In this document: in pieces, positions 34,376 to 43,300 of the stretch
How positions within the stretch are numbered: the first letter of the stretch is position 1
Layout of the letters: each line of letters opens with the position of its first letter
Source of the DNA: Prevotella sp.
GTDB lineage: Bacteria; Bacteroidota; Bacteroidia; Bacteroidales; Bacteroidaceae
Assembly: GCA_017627765.1 (NCBI GenBank)
Contig: JAGAGD010000014.1
Span: forward strand, 1-47,379
Reading direction: 5' to 3'
Length of the DNA stretch: 47,379 bases
Program-made: the position numbers and the translations under genes
Notes under the pieces: generated by a model
The model's input: only the letters and a program-made list of their open reading frames with translations
The model's database searches: none
Told to the model about the DNA's origin: nothing

Positions 34376-37285
34376 TTATTTCATCATCTTTTTAGTCTTT
34401 GTCTGAGTTCCATCCTCGAATGTTGTAACAACAATGTTCATTCCCTTGAATGGACGATCAGAAACCTTGCCTGAAATATCGAAGTACTGAATGCTGCTTA
34501 CTTTCTTGCCGTCTACTTCTCTGATGCCAGTCGCATCGCCGTCAACAACCTTGCTTGCACGAGCAAGAGTTATTTCTTTCTGGTTAGACCATGTTGACTC
34601 GCTGCCGTCGGTATAAAGCGCCTTAACCTTGAACTGATAGGTATTGCCTGCAGAAAGGTTGGTCAGAGTGTAGTAAGTGTTAGTGATTCCAGTGATTTCA
34701 CGTGCGCTTGAAGATGGTGCACGCATAGGAGCATTAGCCGTTGCAGTAATGTCGCCAGCATAGATTTCTATTGAAGAGATAGCAGGATAGTTGCTGCATG
34801 TCAGCTTCAATTGCTCTACGCTTGCAGCATCGAGTACGTAAACAATAGTGCTTGCGGTGTAGTAATTAGAAACAGTTGCTGTTGCTGCATCACCGCTTCT
34901 GAGTGCTGCAACCGTGATGCTTGGCGTGTTATAGTAAGAAGAGAATGGTTTTGCAGTGATAACAACAGAAATCTTGTCATAACCTTCTGGCATTGTGTAT
35001 GTCTTTGTCTTGATATAGTCGCCAGAGATTACTGTACCTGTTCCGATGTAGAGGTATCTTCCGCAAGTCCACCCTGAAGGCAGATACTTGCTATAGCTTC
35101 TGTAAACATTTGAATAACTCCACCAGCTATAAACAGCCTTGTAGTTGCTGAAGTTGGCTGTCTGCAAAGAAACAGGGTCGAGGTCGGTAATAGGTGTGTC
35201 TGGCTCATCTGGTTCTACAGGATCGTCTGGCTCGTCTATTTCGTTGACAATCTCGTTAAGCCACAGGGTGTAGCTCTTAACGTTTGCCTTGTCGGTATTG
35301 TCTGTCCACTGTGCACGGAACGAAGTTTCAGTGATATTCACAGCATCCTGCATTTCTGGAGTATAAGTAACAATCTGTGGATTTACTGCACTACCAGAGA
35401 GAGAAACCTTTACAGATGTTGCCCCTGTTGAACCCAACGTAACTGTTCCGCTGTAGTTTCCTGCTGCTGTAGGCTTGAACGTAACGGTGAATGTTACGCC
35501 ACCAGCGGCAGCAGTCGCTGTTGCAGAAGTCTTGTCAATAGTGAATGCACCGCTATTGTCGCTCAATGTTGCAGAAACATTACCCTTAAGATTTTCGCCT
35601 GTTACCTTAAATGTCTTCTTTACAGATGTGCCTTTCTCAACGCTGCCGAAGCTAAGCGATGTAGGAGTTGCAGTGAGAACAGGTGTAGCTACTGGTGTTG
35701 TACCTTTCACATACCAGAAAGAGACTGTTCCGTCGCTATTGATTGTGATATCAGTTACAGGTTTGTCCATTGTTCCTGCGCCACCAGTCTTTGAAGCAAG
35801 GCTTCCGCTACTCGTCATGTTGAGTTTAGAAGCAGGAATAGACGTCTTTGTGAACGCCTTATTGGTCTGTCCGAACAAGTCGGTTGTCTCGTTGTTCATG
35901 CTGCAAGTGTTGTCGGCAGGGATGATTGTAAACAGCTGCACTGCCTTATTGTTAACTGTGTTTGCGCTCCATCGGTCGGCAACATAAGTAACATGGGTTA
36001 TCATCAGGCCCTCGTCTGGGATATACTTATCCCATCCCTGCTGCTGACGGTTTTCGAGAATGAAGTATTCGTTAGGATTCAACGGACTGGTTATCTTAAC
36101 CGCCTTGTCGGTCTGGATGTTCTTCTGATTGAAGATAGGGAGAGTGTATTGTGTGTTTTCCTCTGGAGCAATATAGTCAATCCAGCCCATGAAGTTCTTT
36201 TCGTATGCGCTGTAGCCTATAGGGGTATAGCCGTTGTTGTTGTAGCTTCCATAGTCCATCAGGCTCCATGAACCGATGCCATAGTATCCGTAGCTGTAGG
36301 TTGTCTCATAGAAATCGGGAAGACCGAGACAGTGAGAGAACTCATGGCAGAATGTACCTATACCGTCAATCTTTGTGCCACTGTCGCTCGAACCGTTAAT
36401 CTCATTGAATACGGCAAAACGGTCAATCTTGGTGTTGTTTCGTGTTCTGGCACCGCTTCCGTCTCTATAGTATGCACCTGCTGACAGAGTCCACTGGCAT
36501 GGCCACACAGCATCGCTTACGCTTGAAGCCTGAGCCTCGCCTACACCAGCATAAACAACGATGCAGACATCTGCCTCGCCGTCGCCGTCGTTGTCATACT
36601 TAGACCAGTCAATGTCGTTGCCAGCCTTGTCAATAGCATCGCCAACCATTCTGGCTACGCCCTTGTCATTGCCGCCACTATTGCCTCCGTAAGTAGCACG
36701 AGTGTTATTCAATGTGTAAATTCCGTATACATCAAACTGAGGTTTGTACTTGCCGTTTGACTGGTCGGTAAAATATTGGCATACACTTGTTGAGCCGCTT
36801 GTGTATTGCGAAACGAATGTAGCCTTAGAGTTAGACATTTTCTTGTCTGAATATTGTACGAGGATTATAGGGATGCGAGGCGAGCCCACTGTAGGAACCT
36901 GTGTTGCACCTACCTTGCGAGGCGCCTTCGCTCTTGCTGAATTTCTTCTTTCCTGACTGGCTTTTGTCTGGATTGCAGCCATTGTCAAGTTGTTTTTCTC
37001 GGCATTGAGAAACTTAATCTCCGCTTCGTTGCGGTCTTTCTGGTTGTGCGCCATCACATTTGTCAGTCCGGTGGCATTACGATAATAAAAGTCACCGTTG
37101 GCAGCCTTTCCAACTGTCACGCCGTCGCTGGTTACAAAACTGTGATGGAACTCGTCACCAACCATCATTACTGTAATTTTCGATCCGTCACTCTGAGTAA
37201 TCGTCAGTGGATTTCTTTTTGCTGGAATAGCCATAAGACTGGTTGCTGCAAAAAGACTTAAGCATGATAATAAAACTTTTCTCAT
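34376..37285 (-). CDS. M6 family zinc metalloprotease with T9SS sorting domain
   Basis: I start at ATG 37285 (969 residues; signal peptide ending near SLMAIPA). A prodomain-like region covers ~25-130. The catalytic domain (~135-500) contains HEFSHCLGLPD with His314, Glu315, His318 and Asp324, the immune-inhibitor-A/M6 pattern. Beyond it lie an HYDIN/choice-of-anchor D-type immunoglobulin module (~540-650: LSFGSVEKGTSVKKTF), an acidic Pro-rich linker (EPDDPVEPDEPD), a further beta module and an Fn3 end. The C-terminus (IQYFDISGKVSDRPFKGMNIVV) is a T9SS-type tail. It likely degrades extracellular proteins. Confidence 0.92.
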   Translation of the reverse strand: MRKVLLSCLSLFAATSLMAIPAKRNPLTITQSDGSKITVMMVGDEFHHSFVTSDGVTVGKAANGDFYYRNATGLTNVMAHNQKDRNEAEIKFLNAEKNNLTMAAIQTKASQERRNSARAKAPRKVGATQVPTVGSPRIPIILVQYSDKKMSNSKATFVSQYTSGSTSVCQYFTDQSNGKYKPQFDVYGIYTLNNTRATYGGNSGGNDKGVARMVGDAIDKAGNDIDWSKYDNDGDGEADVCIVVYAGVGEAQASSVSDAVWPCQWTLSAGAYYRDGSGARTRNNTKIDRFAVFNEINGSSDSGTKIDGIGTFCHEFSHCLGLPDFYETTYSYGYYGIGSWSLMDYGSYNNNGYTPIGYSAYEKNFMGWIDYIAPEENTQYTLPIFNQKNIQTDKAVKITSPLNPNEYFILENRQQQGWDKYIPDEGLMITHVTYVADRWSANTVNNKAVQLFTIIPADNTCSMNNETTDLFGQTNKAFTKTSIPASKLNMTSSGSLASKTGGAGTMDKPVTDITINSDGTVSFWYVKGTTPVATPVLTATPTSLSFGSVEKGTSVKKTFKVTGENLKGNVSATLSDNSGAFTIDKTSATATAAAGGVTFTVTFKPTAAGNYSGTVTLGSTGATSVKVSLSGSAVNPQIVTYTPEMQDAVNITETSFRAQWTDNTDKANVKSYTLWLNEIVNEIDEPDDPVEPDEPDTPITDLDPVSLQTANFSNYKAVYSWWSYSNVYRSYSKYLPSGWTCGRYLYIGTGTVISGDYIKTKTYTMPEGYDKISVVITAKPFSSYYNTPSITVAALRSGDAATATVSNYYTASTIVYVLDAASVEQLKLTCSNYPAISSIEIYAGDITATANAPMRAPSSSAREITGITNTYYTLTNLSAGNTYQFKVKALYTDGSESTWSNQKEITLARASKVVDGDATGIREVDGKKVSSIQYFDISGKVSDRPFKGMNIVVTTFEDGTQTKTKKMMK

Positions 37286-37323
37286 AACGCTAAGTTTATT
37301 AAGGTTAAAAATGATTAGTTGCA

Positions 37324-37355
37324 CAAAAGTAAAGAAAATAATTATAATTTGCAAG
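37324..37355 (-). promoter_or_regulatory. Promoter of the M6 protease gene
   Basis: Read leftward, CTTG, 20 bases, TACTTTTG (37331-37324). Full -7. The leader is about 35 nt, which supports start 37285 over the longer frame. Confidence 0.72.
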
Positions 37356-37602
37356 TAAAATAACGAAAAATTTTATAATTTTCATAAATTCAAGCGAAAT
37401 AAGTGTCATTATATAACAAAAGAAAGCAAAATAATTGCAATTAAAAAATATTTGAAAAATAAAATGAAACAACTCTAACAAAGACAAGTTAAGAGCAGAG
37501 AGAAATGCCGTAACCTGCACTCCCGACGGCAAAGAAAGAAAACTGGCACTGCTAATTTTTCCTTAAAAAGGTGACGCCTTTATATAAAATAATGTGTAAT
37601 TG

Positions 37603-37634
37603 TTTCGCTGAATGAAAAAATTGCACTACCTTTG
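37603..37634 (+). promoter_or_regulatory. Promoter of the CoA-transferase gene
   Basis: TTTC (37603-37606), 20 bases, TACCTTTG (37627-37634). It lies downstream of an in-frame ATG at 37612, which rules that start out and supports ATG 37684. Confidence 0.72.
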
Positions 37635-37683
37635 CACACGAAAAGTCAGAAAAACACGACAAAAACATATTAACGTTAATAAA

Positions 37684-39189
37684 ATGGCATACAAAAGAAT
37701 GACGGCCGCAGAAGCCGCCGCATTGATCAAAAACGACGAGAATCTGGCTCTTAGCGGATTTACCCCAGCAGGTTCTCCAAAGGCAGTAACAAGAGAGTTA
37801 GCAAAAATTGCAGAAGCAGAACACGCAGCAGGACGTCCTTTCAAAGTAGGACTCTTCACTGGCGCAAGCACTGGTCAAAGCACCGACGGTGTTCTGACAC
37901 TCGCTAATGCTATCAAGTATCGTGCTCCTTACACGACAAACGGCGATTTCCGTAAGAGCGTTAACGCAGGTGAGATTCCTTATAACGACCTTCATCTGAG
38001 CCACATGGCTATGGAACTTCGCTATGGATTCATGGGAGAAGTTGACTGGGCTATTCTCGAAGTCTGCGACATCGAAGAAGGCGAAACAACCTGCAAGGCT
38101 TATCTGACAGCAGCAGGCGGTATCAGCCCTACAGCAGCTCGCCTTGCTAAGCACGTTATCCTGGAGCTTAACTCTTTCCACAACCCTAACGCTAAGTTCA
38201 TCCAAGATGTTTACGAACCAGCCGACCCACCTCTCCGCCAGCCTATTCCAATCATCAATGTAGGCGACCGCATCGGTAAGCCTTATGTTGAAATTCCTCG
38301 CGAGAAGATTGTTGGTGTGGTTGAATGCAACCTCCCTGACGAGGCACGCGGATTCAAAGACAGCGACCCAACAACCGACACAATCGGACACTTGGTAGCA
38401 GAATTCCTTGTTAACGACATGCATCGCGGAGTAATTCCTTCAACATTCCTGCCTTTACAGAGTGGTGTAGGTTCTACTGCTAACGCTATTCTCGGCGCAC
38501 TCGGCAAGGACAAGAACGTTCCTGACTTCAATGTCTACACCGAAGTTATTCAGGATGCAGTCATCGGCATGATGCTAGAAGGACGTGTTAAGGATGCCTC
38601 TACCTGCTCTCTGACCGTAAGCAACGACTGCCTGATGCAGGTTTACGACAACATGGACCACTTCAAGGACCACCTGACAATCCGTCCTTCTGAAATAAGC
38701 AACAACCCTGAGGTTATCCGCCGACTGGGCGTTATCGCTATCAACACAGCTATCGAAGTTGACCTCTATGGCAACGCTAACTCTACTCACATCTGCGGAA
38801 CTAAGATGATGAACGGTATTGGTGGTTCTGGCGACTTCGAGCGCAACGCTTATATTTCTATATTCACTTGCCCTTCAACTGCTAAGGGTGGACTCATTTC
38901 TTCAATCGTACCTTTCGTTTCACACCAAGACCACTCTGAACACGACGTTAACGTAATCGTTACAGAGCAAGGTGTTGCCGACCTCCGCGCAAAGAACCCA
39001 ATCCAGCGTGCTGAGTGCATCATTGAAAACTGCGTTCATCCAGACTATAAGCAGCAGCTCTGGGACTACCTGAAGCTTGCTAAGGGCGGACATACAAAGC
39101 ACTGTCTGACTGCTGCATTTGCTATGCACGACTCTCTCGCACGCAAGGGCGACATGCGTCTTACTGACTTCGCAGAATACGTTAAGTAA
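37684..39189 (+). CDS. Succinyl-CoA:acetate CoA-transferase (acetyl-CoA hydrolase family)
   Basis: I start at ATG 37684 (501 residues), just after the promoter. Motifs of class I CoA-transferases of this family are present: GFTPAGSPKAV near the N-terminus, GVGSTANAILG near 262-272, the active-site Glu287 in YTEVIQDAV, CGTKMMNGIGGSGDF and VTEQGVADLR. It moves CoA between acetyl-CoA and succinate (or releases acetate), forming acetate while conserving the thioester bond. Acetate kinase follows 510 bp downstream but has its own promoter. Plain acetyl-CoA hydrolase activity cannot be excluded from sequence. Confidence 0.9.
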   Translation: MAYKRMTAAEAAALIKNDENLALSGFTPAGSPKAVTRELAKIAEAEHAAGRPFKVGLFTGASTGQSTDGVLTLANAIKYRAPYTTNGDFRKSVNAGEIPYNDLHLSHMAMELRYGFMGEVDWAILEVCDIEEGETTCKAYLTAAGGISPTAARLAKHVILELNSFHNPNAKFIQDVYEPADPPLRQPIPIINVGDRIGKPYVEIPREKIVGVVECNLPDEARGFKDSDPTTDTIGHLVAEFLVNDMHRGVIPSTFLPLQSGVGSTANAILGALGKDKNVPDFNVYTEVIQDAVIGMMLEGRVKDASTCSLTVSNDCLMQVYDNMDHFKDHLTIRPSEISNNPEVIRRLGVIAINTAIEVDLYGNANSTHICGTKMMNGIGGSGDFERNAYISIFTCPSTAKGGLISSIVPFVSHQDHSEHDVNVIVTEQGVADLRAKNPIQRAECIIENCVHPDYKQQLWDYLKLAKGGHTKHCLTAAFAMHDSLARKGDMRLTDFAEYVK

Positions 39190-39275
39190 GAAGAACGCAG
39201 CAAAAGCGAACAATACAATTTGTGAAATCATAAGAAAGTTGAATGCGGCAGCCTTATTGCTGTCGCAAAAGAAAC

Positions 39276-39313
39276 AGAGAGGGAACGCTGAGCGATTCAG
39301 TTGTTCCCTCTCT
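39276..39313 (+). terminator. Intrinsic terminator
   Basis: AGAGAGGGAAC pairs exactly with GTTCCCTCTCT, followed by T-rich sequence. It separates the CoA-transferase and ackA transcripts. Confidence 0.88.
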
Positions 39314-39327
39314 TTCATTTATTTACC

Positions 39328-39376
39328 AGTTGACAAGTGAACGAGTTAGCAAGTTAACAGCTGACGAGTTGACAAG
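39328..39376 (+). repeat. Octamer tandem repeat, copy 2
   Basis: Consecutive 8-bp units AGTTGACA, AGTGAACG, AGTTAGCA, AGTTAACA, then a 7-bp GCTGACG and AGTTGACA. The same family appears at 21241-21264. It is non-coding, placed just after a terminator. Confidence 0.75.
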
Positions 39377-39568
39377 CAAATATCATTTGATGAAAGCTGC
39401 CACGATATGACAGAGGAGTGTGTTTTCCACGACACCACCGCAGCTATGATGATTAGTGATAAAAGAATTACTATCGGCTACTGCTTGATTTACATTATTT
39501 CTATAGCAGGAAGTTGCAAAAATATAATAAAAGAATGACGGAAAAACACATATTTAAATATTTTTTTG
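39377..39568. other. Intergenic DNA upstream of ackA, nothing recognised
   Basis: Between the octamer repeat and the ackA -7 box I see no credible gene or strong hairpin. Confidence 0.5.
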
Positions 39569-39576
39569 TACTTTTG
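39569..39576 (+). promoter_or_regulatory. -7 box of ackA
   Basis: TACTTTTG is a full match; a T-rich tract lies just upstream and no clear -33 was seen. The leader is about 125 nt. Confidence 0.6.
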
Positions 39577-39702
39577 CAACCTCTTTTCCGACTTTCCCTT
39601 TATATAAGTCAAAATTATTATTTAGGAAGGTAAGACAGAAAAGAGTGGCTTTTAGTCATATTTTTATTTTCGAAATCATAAAAACATTATTTTAGAAAGC
39701 GT

Positions 39703-40902
39703 ATGAAGATTTTAGTTCTCAACTGCGGTTCATCATCTATTAAGTATGCACTTTACAACATGGAAGACTGCTCTGTAATGGCTCAAGGTGGAGCAGAGCG
39801 AGTTGGTCTCGACGGTGCTTTTGTCAAAGTGAAACTGCCTAATGGAGAGAAACGCGAGATAAAACACGACATCCCAGAACACACAGAGGGAGTTAAATTC
39901 ATATTCCAACTGCTAACCGACAGCGAAATTGGCGCAATTAAGTCGCTTGACGAAATCGATGCCGTAGGCCATCGCATGGTTCACGGAGGCGAGAAGTTTG
40001 CTCACAGCGTAATACTCAACGAGGAAGTAATGGAGGCATTCAAGGAGTGCATCGACTTGGCTCCACTCCACAACCCCGCAAACATTAAGGGTGTGATGGC
40101 TGTTCACGAGCTTATGCCAGGCATGAAGCAGGTTGGAGTGTTCGACACAGCATTCCATCAGACCATGCCTAAGCACGCATACCTCTATCCTATTCCTTAC
40201 AACCTCTACAAGCAGTATGGCATTCGCCGCTATGGTTTTCATGGAACAAGCCACAGATATGTTTCGGCTCGCGCCTGCGAGTTCTTAGGACTTGACTATA
40301 AATCGCAGAAAATCATCACCTGCCACATCGGTAACGGCGGTTCTGTTGCAGCCATAAAAGAAGGAAAGTGCATTGACACATCTATGGGGCTGACTCCACT
40401 CGAAGGTGTAATGATGGGAACACGCTCTGGCGACATTGACGCTGGAGCCGTAATCTACTTGCAGAAGAAACTCGGACTCGATGCAGACGGACTGTCAGAC
40501 CTGCTCAACAAGAAGAGTGGTGTGCTGGGCATTAGCGAGATATCGTCAGACATGCGAGAAATAGAAGATGCTGCTCACAGCGGAAACAAGCGCGCTCAAC
40601 TTGCCCTCGACATGTATTTCTATCGCGTAAAGAAGTACGTTGGAGCCTATGCAGCAGCTTTAGGTGGCTGCGACGTGCTTGTGTTCACAGCTGGTGTAGG
40701 TGAGAACCAGAGCGACCTCCGCCAGGAAGTATGCCGCGACATGGAGTTCATGGGCATAAAGATAGACAACGAGAAGAACGCCAAGACTCGTGGCGAGGAA
40801 ATCGAACTGTCTACTCCCGACAGTCGCGTAAAGGTGGTTATCATCCCTACAAACGAGGAGCTGATGATAGCAACCGACACAATGGAACTGGTATCAAAAT
40901 AA
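39703..40902 (+). CDS. ackA: Acetate kinase
   Basis: The 399-residue protein has the family's typical length. NCGSSSIKY (Asn7 and phosphate loop) opens it, followed by GHRMVHGG, GVFDTAFHQTMP, YGFHGTSHRYV, HIGNGGS, DTSMGLTPLEGVMMGTRSG and FTAGVGENQ. All substrate-binding boxes are intact. It converts acetyl phosphate and ADP to acetate and ATP. The usual partner, phosphotransacetylase (pta), is not next to it in this window; a CoA-transferase is. Confidence 0.96.
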   Translation: MKILVLNCGSSSIKYALYNMEDCSVMAQGGAERVGLDGAFVKVKLPNGEKREIKHDIPEHTEGVKFIFQLLTDSEIGAIKSLDEIDAVGHRMVHGGEKFAHSVILNEEVMEAFKECIDLAPLHNPANIKGVMAVHELMPGMKQVGVFDTAFHQTMPKHAYLYPIPYNLYKQYGIRRYGFHGTSHRYVSARACEFLGLDYKSQKIITCHIGNGGSVAAIKEGKCIDTSMGLTPLEGVMMGTRSGDIDAGAVIYLQKKLGLDADGLSDLLNKKSGVLGISEISSDMREIEDAAHSGNKRAQLALDMYFYRVKKYVGAYAAALGGCDVLVFTAGVGENQSDLRQEVCRDMEFMGIKIDNEKNAKTRGEEIELSTPDSRVKVVIIPTNEELMIATDTMELVSK

Positions 40903-40926
40903 TACCAATCACACAATAATATAAGA

Positions 40927-40960
40927 ATCGGTGCAAGGACTTGAAGTCTTTGCACCGATT
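40927..40960 (+). terminator. Intrinsic terminator of ackA
   Basis: AATCGGTGCAA and TTGCACCGATT form the stem with GAC/GTC inside, followed by TTGTTTT. Confidence 0.92.
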
Positions 40961-40998
40961 TTGTTTTCTACTATTGAGCATAAGCTCAACCACCATAT

Positions 40999-41077
40999 AA
41001 ACAAAAAGGGTGAGTCACCCCACCCATTTGTTTTCACAACGGAATAATCCTTATTGTGATTAGCTGAATTTTATGCT
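40999..41077 (-). ncRNA. Weak candidate small RNA
   Basis: Read leftward, a -7 box TAACTTTG (41086-41079) with a poor -33 is followed about 55 bp on by a hairpin (GGGTGA/TCACCC, 41008-41020) and TTTTTGTTT. That gives a possible ~75-nt transcript with no reading frame. The evidence is thin, and it could merely be a second terminator for the transcript from 41238. Confidence 0.25.
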
Positions 41078-41118
41078 GCAAAGTTATAAAAAGCGTATAT
41101 AACAAGATTATTATACAT

Positions 41119-41238
41119 AAAAAAAGAAAGAACCATTTTCATCTCGAAAACGGTTCTTCATAACTTAAATTGATTCTACAAACCTGATTATTATTCTGAA
41201 ACGAAACCCCTGATAACAAAACTGTCAAAGGTTTCAGG
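41119..41238 (-). ncRNA. Candidate small RNA (~115-120 nt)
   Basis: Read leftward, a full consensus promoter (TTTG-N20-TACTTTTG, 41272-41241) leads into ~115 nt without a credible reading frame. The segment ends at a strong intrinsic terminator: AAGAACCGTTTTC pairs with GAAAATGGTTCTT (one G-T, 41128-41158), followed by TTTCTTTTTTT. A 5' stem (CTGAAAC/GTTTCAG) can also form. The layout of promoter, structured body and terminator in an intergenic region fits a free-standing sRNA. I do not recognise its family. Confidence 0.5.
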
Positions 41239-41240
41239 TG

Positions 41241-41272
41241 CAAAAGTACGAAAGAATATCTTATTAAACAAA
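41241..41272 (-). promoter_or_regulatory. Consensus promoter inside the ackA-41413 gap
   Basis: Read leftward, TTTG (41272-41269), exactly 20 bases, TACTTTTG (41248-41241). It is among the best promoter matches in the window, yet no protein gene lies downstream on that strand before the oppositely oriented ackA. Confidence 0.75.
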
Positions 41273-41300
41273 TAATCGCGCTATTATGGCGCGATTATTT
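41270..41300 (-). terminator. Hairpin ending the leftward three-gene unit
   Basis: AAATAATCGCGC and GCGCGATTATTT are exact complements with a 7-base loop. Read leftward, TTTG and TTTAAT follow. The distal arm overlaps the -33 box of the sRNA promoter. Confidence 0.7.
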
Positions 41301-41412
41301 AGACAGTTTAACACAAATAACGATGTATCAGCATGCTTTTGCGGCTTTTCCCTGTTTTTTTGCTGATATATGGAAAAAACTGCATAGCGGCATTACACCT
41401 GTGTAAACTTTA

Positions 41413-42717
41413 TTATTTCTCTATGAGCTGCAAGCCTTTCTTCAAGCTCTTTAATGGAGAAACACCTGCTGCATTTTCCTTGACATTGTTCATACGGAGT
41501 CCTACTGCAGGCAGTTTTCCTGGAGCCTGGGCAGCAGAAGGAGTTGTATATTCCTTGCGTGCCAATGGTCCCCACTCGCCTTTAGCGTTCTGAGCAATAG
41601 CAAATGCTATATACGACTTATTAGGTTCTGCATTCCATTGTGCGACATCCTCTGAATATCTGTTCCAGTATGGGTTCATGTCGTCATCTTTCTGCAAGTA
41701 TTCGAGAATCTTTTCCTCGTTCCACTCTTCATCGTAGACTGCCTTGTCGATGGTCATATCGCGGAAGAAGGCGGTCTGGTCGTTTGGAGTATAAGTTACA
41801 TACTGCCAATAACCATTTGTAGCATCGCCGCCGAAGTCGCCTATTGTGATTGTTACTTCTGCTATGCCATCTCCTCCCTGAGTTGCAGTTGTAACGTTGG
41901 CAATAACCATGCTACCATACTCGTCGTTGATGTCTACAGGCTGAATGTAGATTTCGTAGTTGGTAGAAGGCACAAGCCCAGTCCACTCGTTGGTGTGCAA
42001 GTCGGTGTACTTCTTTCCGCTGAACCGCTTAATCATGTCGCCCATGTTTGCAAAGCCAAAGAATGGTCCCCACTGTGCGAACTGCTGTTCAGCCTCGCCT
42101 TCCTTGAAGAGGCAGATATAGTAGCCAGCGCAGTCTGCATTTGGTGTCATAGTGAGTGTGAGCGATGTGGGAGAAGCATTGTCGAGGGTCCAAGCAACAG
42201 TAGGATTGCCAACTATGGAAGCTGAAGGAGTTGTGAAGTCGGCACGAGAAACGTCGCAAGGAATTCCATACTCGTCGAAGGCTAATGTGAGAATAGAATA
42301 GGATGTGTTTGCCTGGAACTCGAAGTCGAAGCCAGTCATCTCAGCATTAGTGAAGTCTTGTGTATAAATCTGGCTTACGCTGCGGTCGATGTAGTTAGCC
42401 AAAGCAATTTCGCTGGTGTAGGCATCAGCATTGGTCTTAGACATGCATATAACCTTAAAGCCGTGGCAGTTGTCAGTTCTTGTCACTGAGCACTTTATCT
42501 TGCTGGCATTATCGTCGGTCTTCTCATAGCTGATAAACTGCACATCGGCAGCAACTCTGCCCTCAACAGAACGGAAGATGACGCTGTCAAGGCGGTTGAT
42601 TACAAATCCCTTGTAGCCGCGAGCCTTGTCAATGACTATCATTCTGTTAGGACTTGACTGTGAGAATGCAGACAAAGAAAGCATCATCACAGCGAACATC
42701 AATAGTAGTTTCTTCAT
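41413..42717 (-). CDS. Uncharacterised exported protein
   Basis: The 434-residue protein has a signal peptide (MKKLLLMFAVMMLSLSAFSQ). Beta-rich modules follow, two of them Fn3-like (NPTVAWTLDNASPTSLTLTMTPN and NGYWQYVTYTPND regions). No lipobox and no clear T9SS tail; the end is KSLKKGLQLIEK. Its start codon overlaps the stop of the preceding gene (ATGA), so translation is probably coupled. Function unknown. Confidence 0.72.
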   Translation of the reverse strand: MKKLLLMFAVMMLSLSAFSQSSPNRMIVIDKARGYKGFVINRLDSVIFRSVEGRVAADVQFISYEKTDDNASKIKCSVTRTDNCHGFKVICMSKTNADAYTSEIALANYIDRSVSQIYTQDFTNAEMTGFDFEFQANTSYSILTLAFDEYGIPCDVSRADFTTPSASIVGNPTVAWTLDNASPTSLTLTMTPNADCAGYYICLFKEGEAEQQFAQWGPFFGFANMGDMIKRFSGKKYTDLHTNEWTGLVPSTNYEIYIQPVDINDEYGSMVIANVTTATQGGDGIAEVTITIGDFGGDATNGYWQYVTYTPNDQTAFFRDMTIDKAVYDEEWNEEKILEYLQKDDDMNPYWNRYSEDVAQWNAEPNKSYIAFAIAQNAKGEWGPLARKEYTTPSAAQAPGKLPAVGLRMNNVKENAAGVSPLKSLKKGLQLIEK

Positions 42718-43187
42718 TGTTTTGTGAATTTAAGTGATTGTCCGTTTATGTTAATTACGTATATTCCTGCAGGTAGTGACTCTACGCTGATGGCATCGCC
42801 TCGCCAAGCGTTGTTGCTCTGCATCATTGTTCCATCGAGTGAGAATATTGCGACACGTCCGTCGTTGCCATTAAATCCTTCAACGGTGATGGTGTTGCCC
42901 TGCTTGATTATCTTTATTTTTCCGCGCTCTGTGTTGACAATCTGCTCAATGCCGTCGACAAGTTCGAAAGTAATAGTCTTGGTGTCAGCATAGCTTACTG
43001 TAGCCATGTCGCTGTTGTCTTTGCCAACAATAGTGTAGGCATCTTCCTGGAAAGTGATTTTACTGATCTTTTCCATTTCGTAAGCCTGCTTGCCTCCGTC
43101 TTTCTTGTTCACAACAACCTTGTCTTGCGCCTGCGCACCTACAGAGAGTGTGAATGCTGCAAGCATCATGAAAATAGTCTTTTTCAT
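42714..43187 (-). CDS. Small T9SS-type exported protein
   Basis: The 157-residue protein has a signal peptide (MKKTIFMMLAAFTLSVGAQAQ). A short beta domain follows (VVVNKKDGGKQAYEMEKISKITF), then a T9SS type A tail (VAIFSLDGTMMQSN...LPAGIYVININGQSLKF) that takes up nearly half the protein. A sorting domain on so small a cargo is unusual. It is the middle gene of the leftward three-gene unit. Confidence 0.78.
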   Translation of the reverse strand: MKKTIFMMLAAFTLSVGAQAQDKVVVNKKDGGKQAYEMEKISKITFQEDAYTIVGKDNSDMATVSYADTKTITFELVDGIEQIVNTERGKIKIIKQGNTITVEGFNGNDGRVAIFSLDGTMMQSNNAWRGDAISVESLPAGIYVININGQSLKFTKQ

Positions 43188-43236
43188 TGTTTTGTCTATT
43201 TAGTTTATTATTATTTTTTGTATTCCTATCTTATAT

Positions 43237-43278
43237 ATATTCAAGTTTCGGACATTAAGACATCCGAAACTTGAATAT
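43237..43278 (-). other. Perfect 16-bp intercistronic stem-loop
   Basis: ATATTCAAGTTTCGGA and its exact complement flank a 10-base loop between two genes of the same direction. No T tract follows in the direction of transcription, so it is more likely an mRNA-processing or stabilising hairpin than a terminator. Confidence 0.65.
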
Positions 43279-43300
43279 AGTCTAATCTGTGTATTTGAAT

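Noticed and set aside
43237-43278. Intrinsic terminator between the exported-protein genes
   Set aside because: The stem is perfect but no T tract follows on the transcribed strand, and the next gene has no promoter of its own that I can see.
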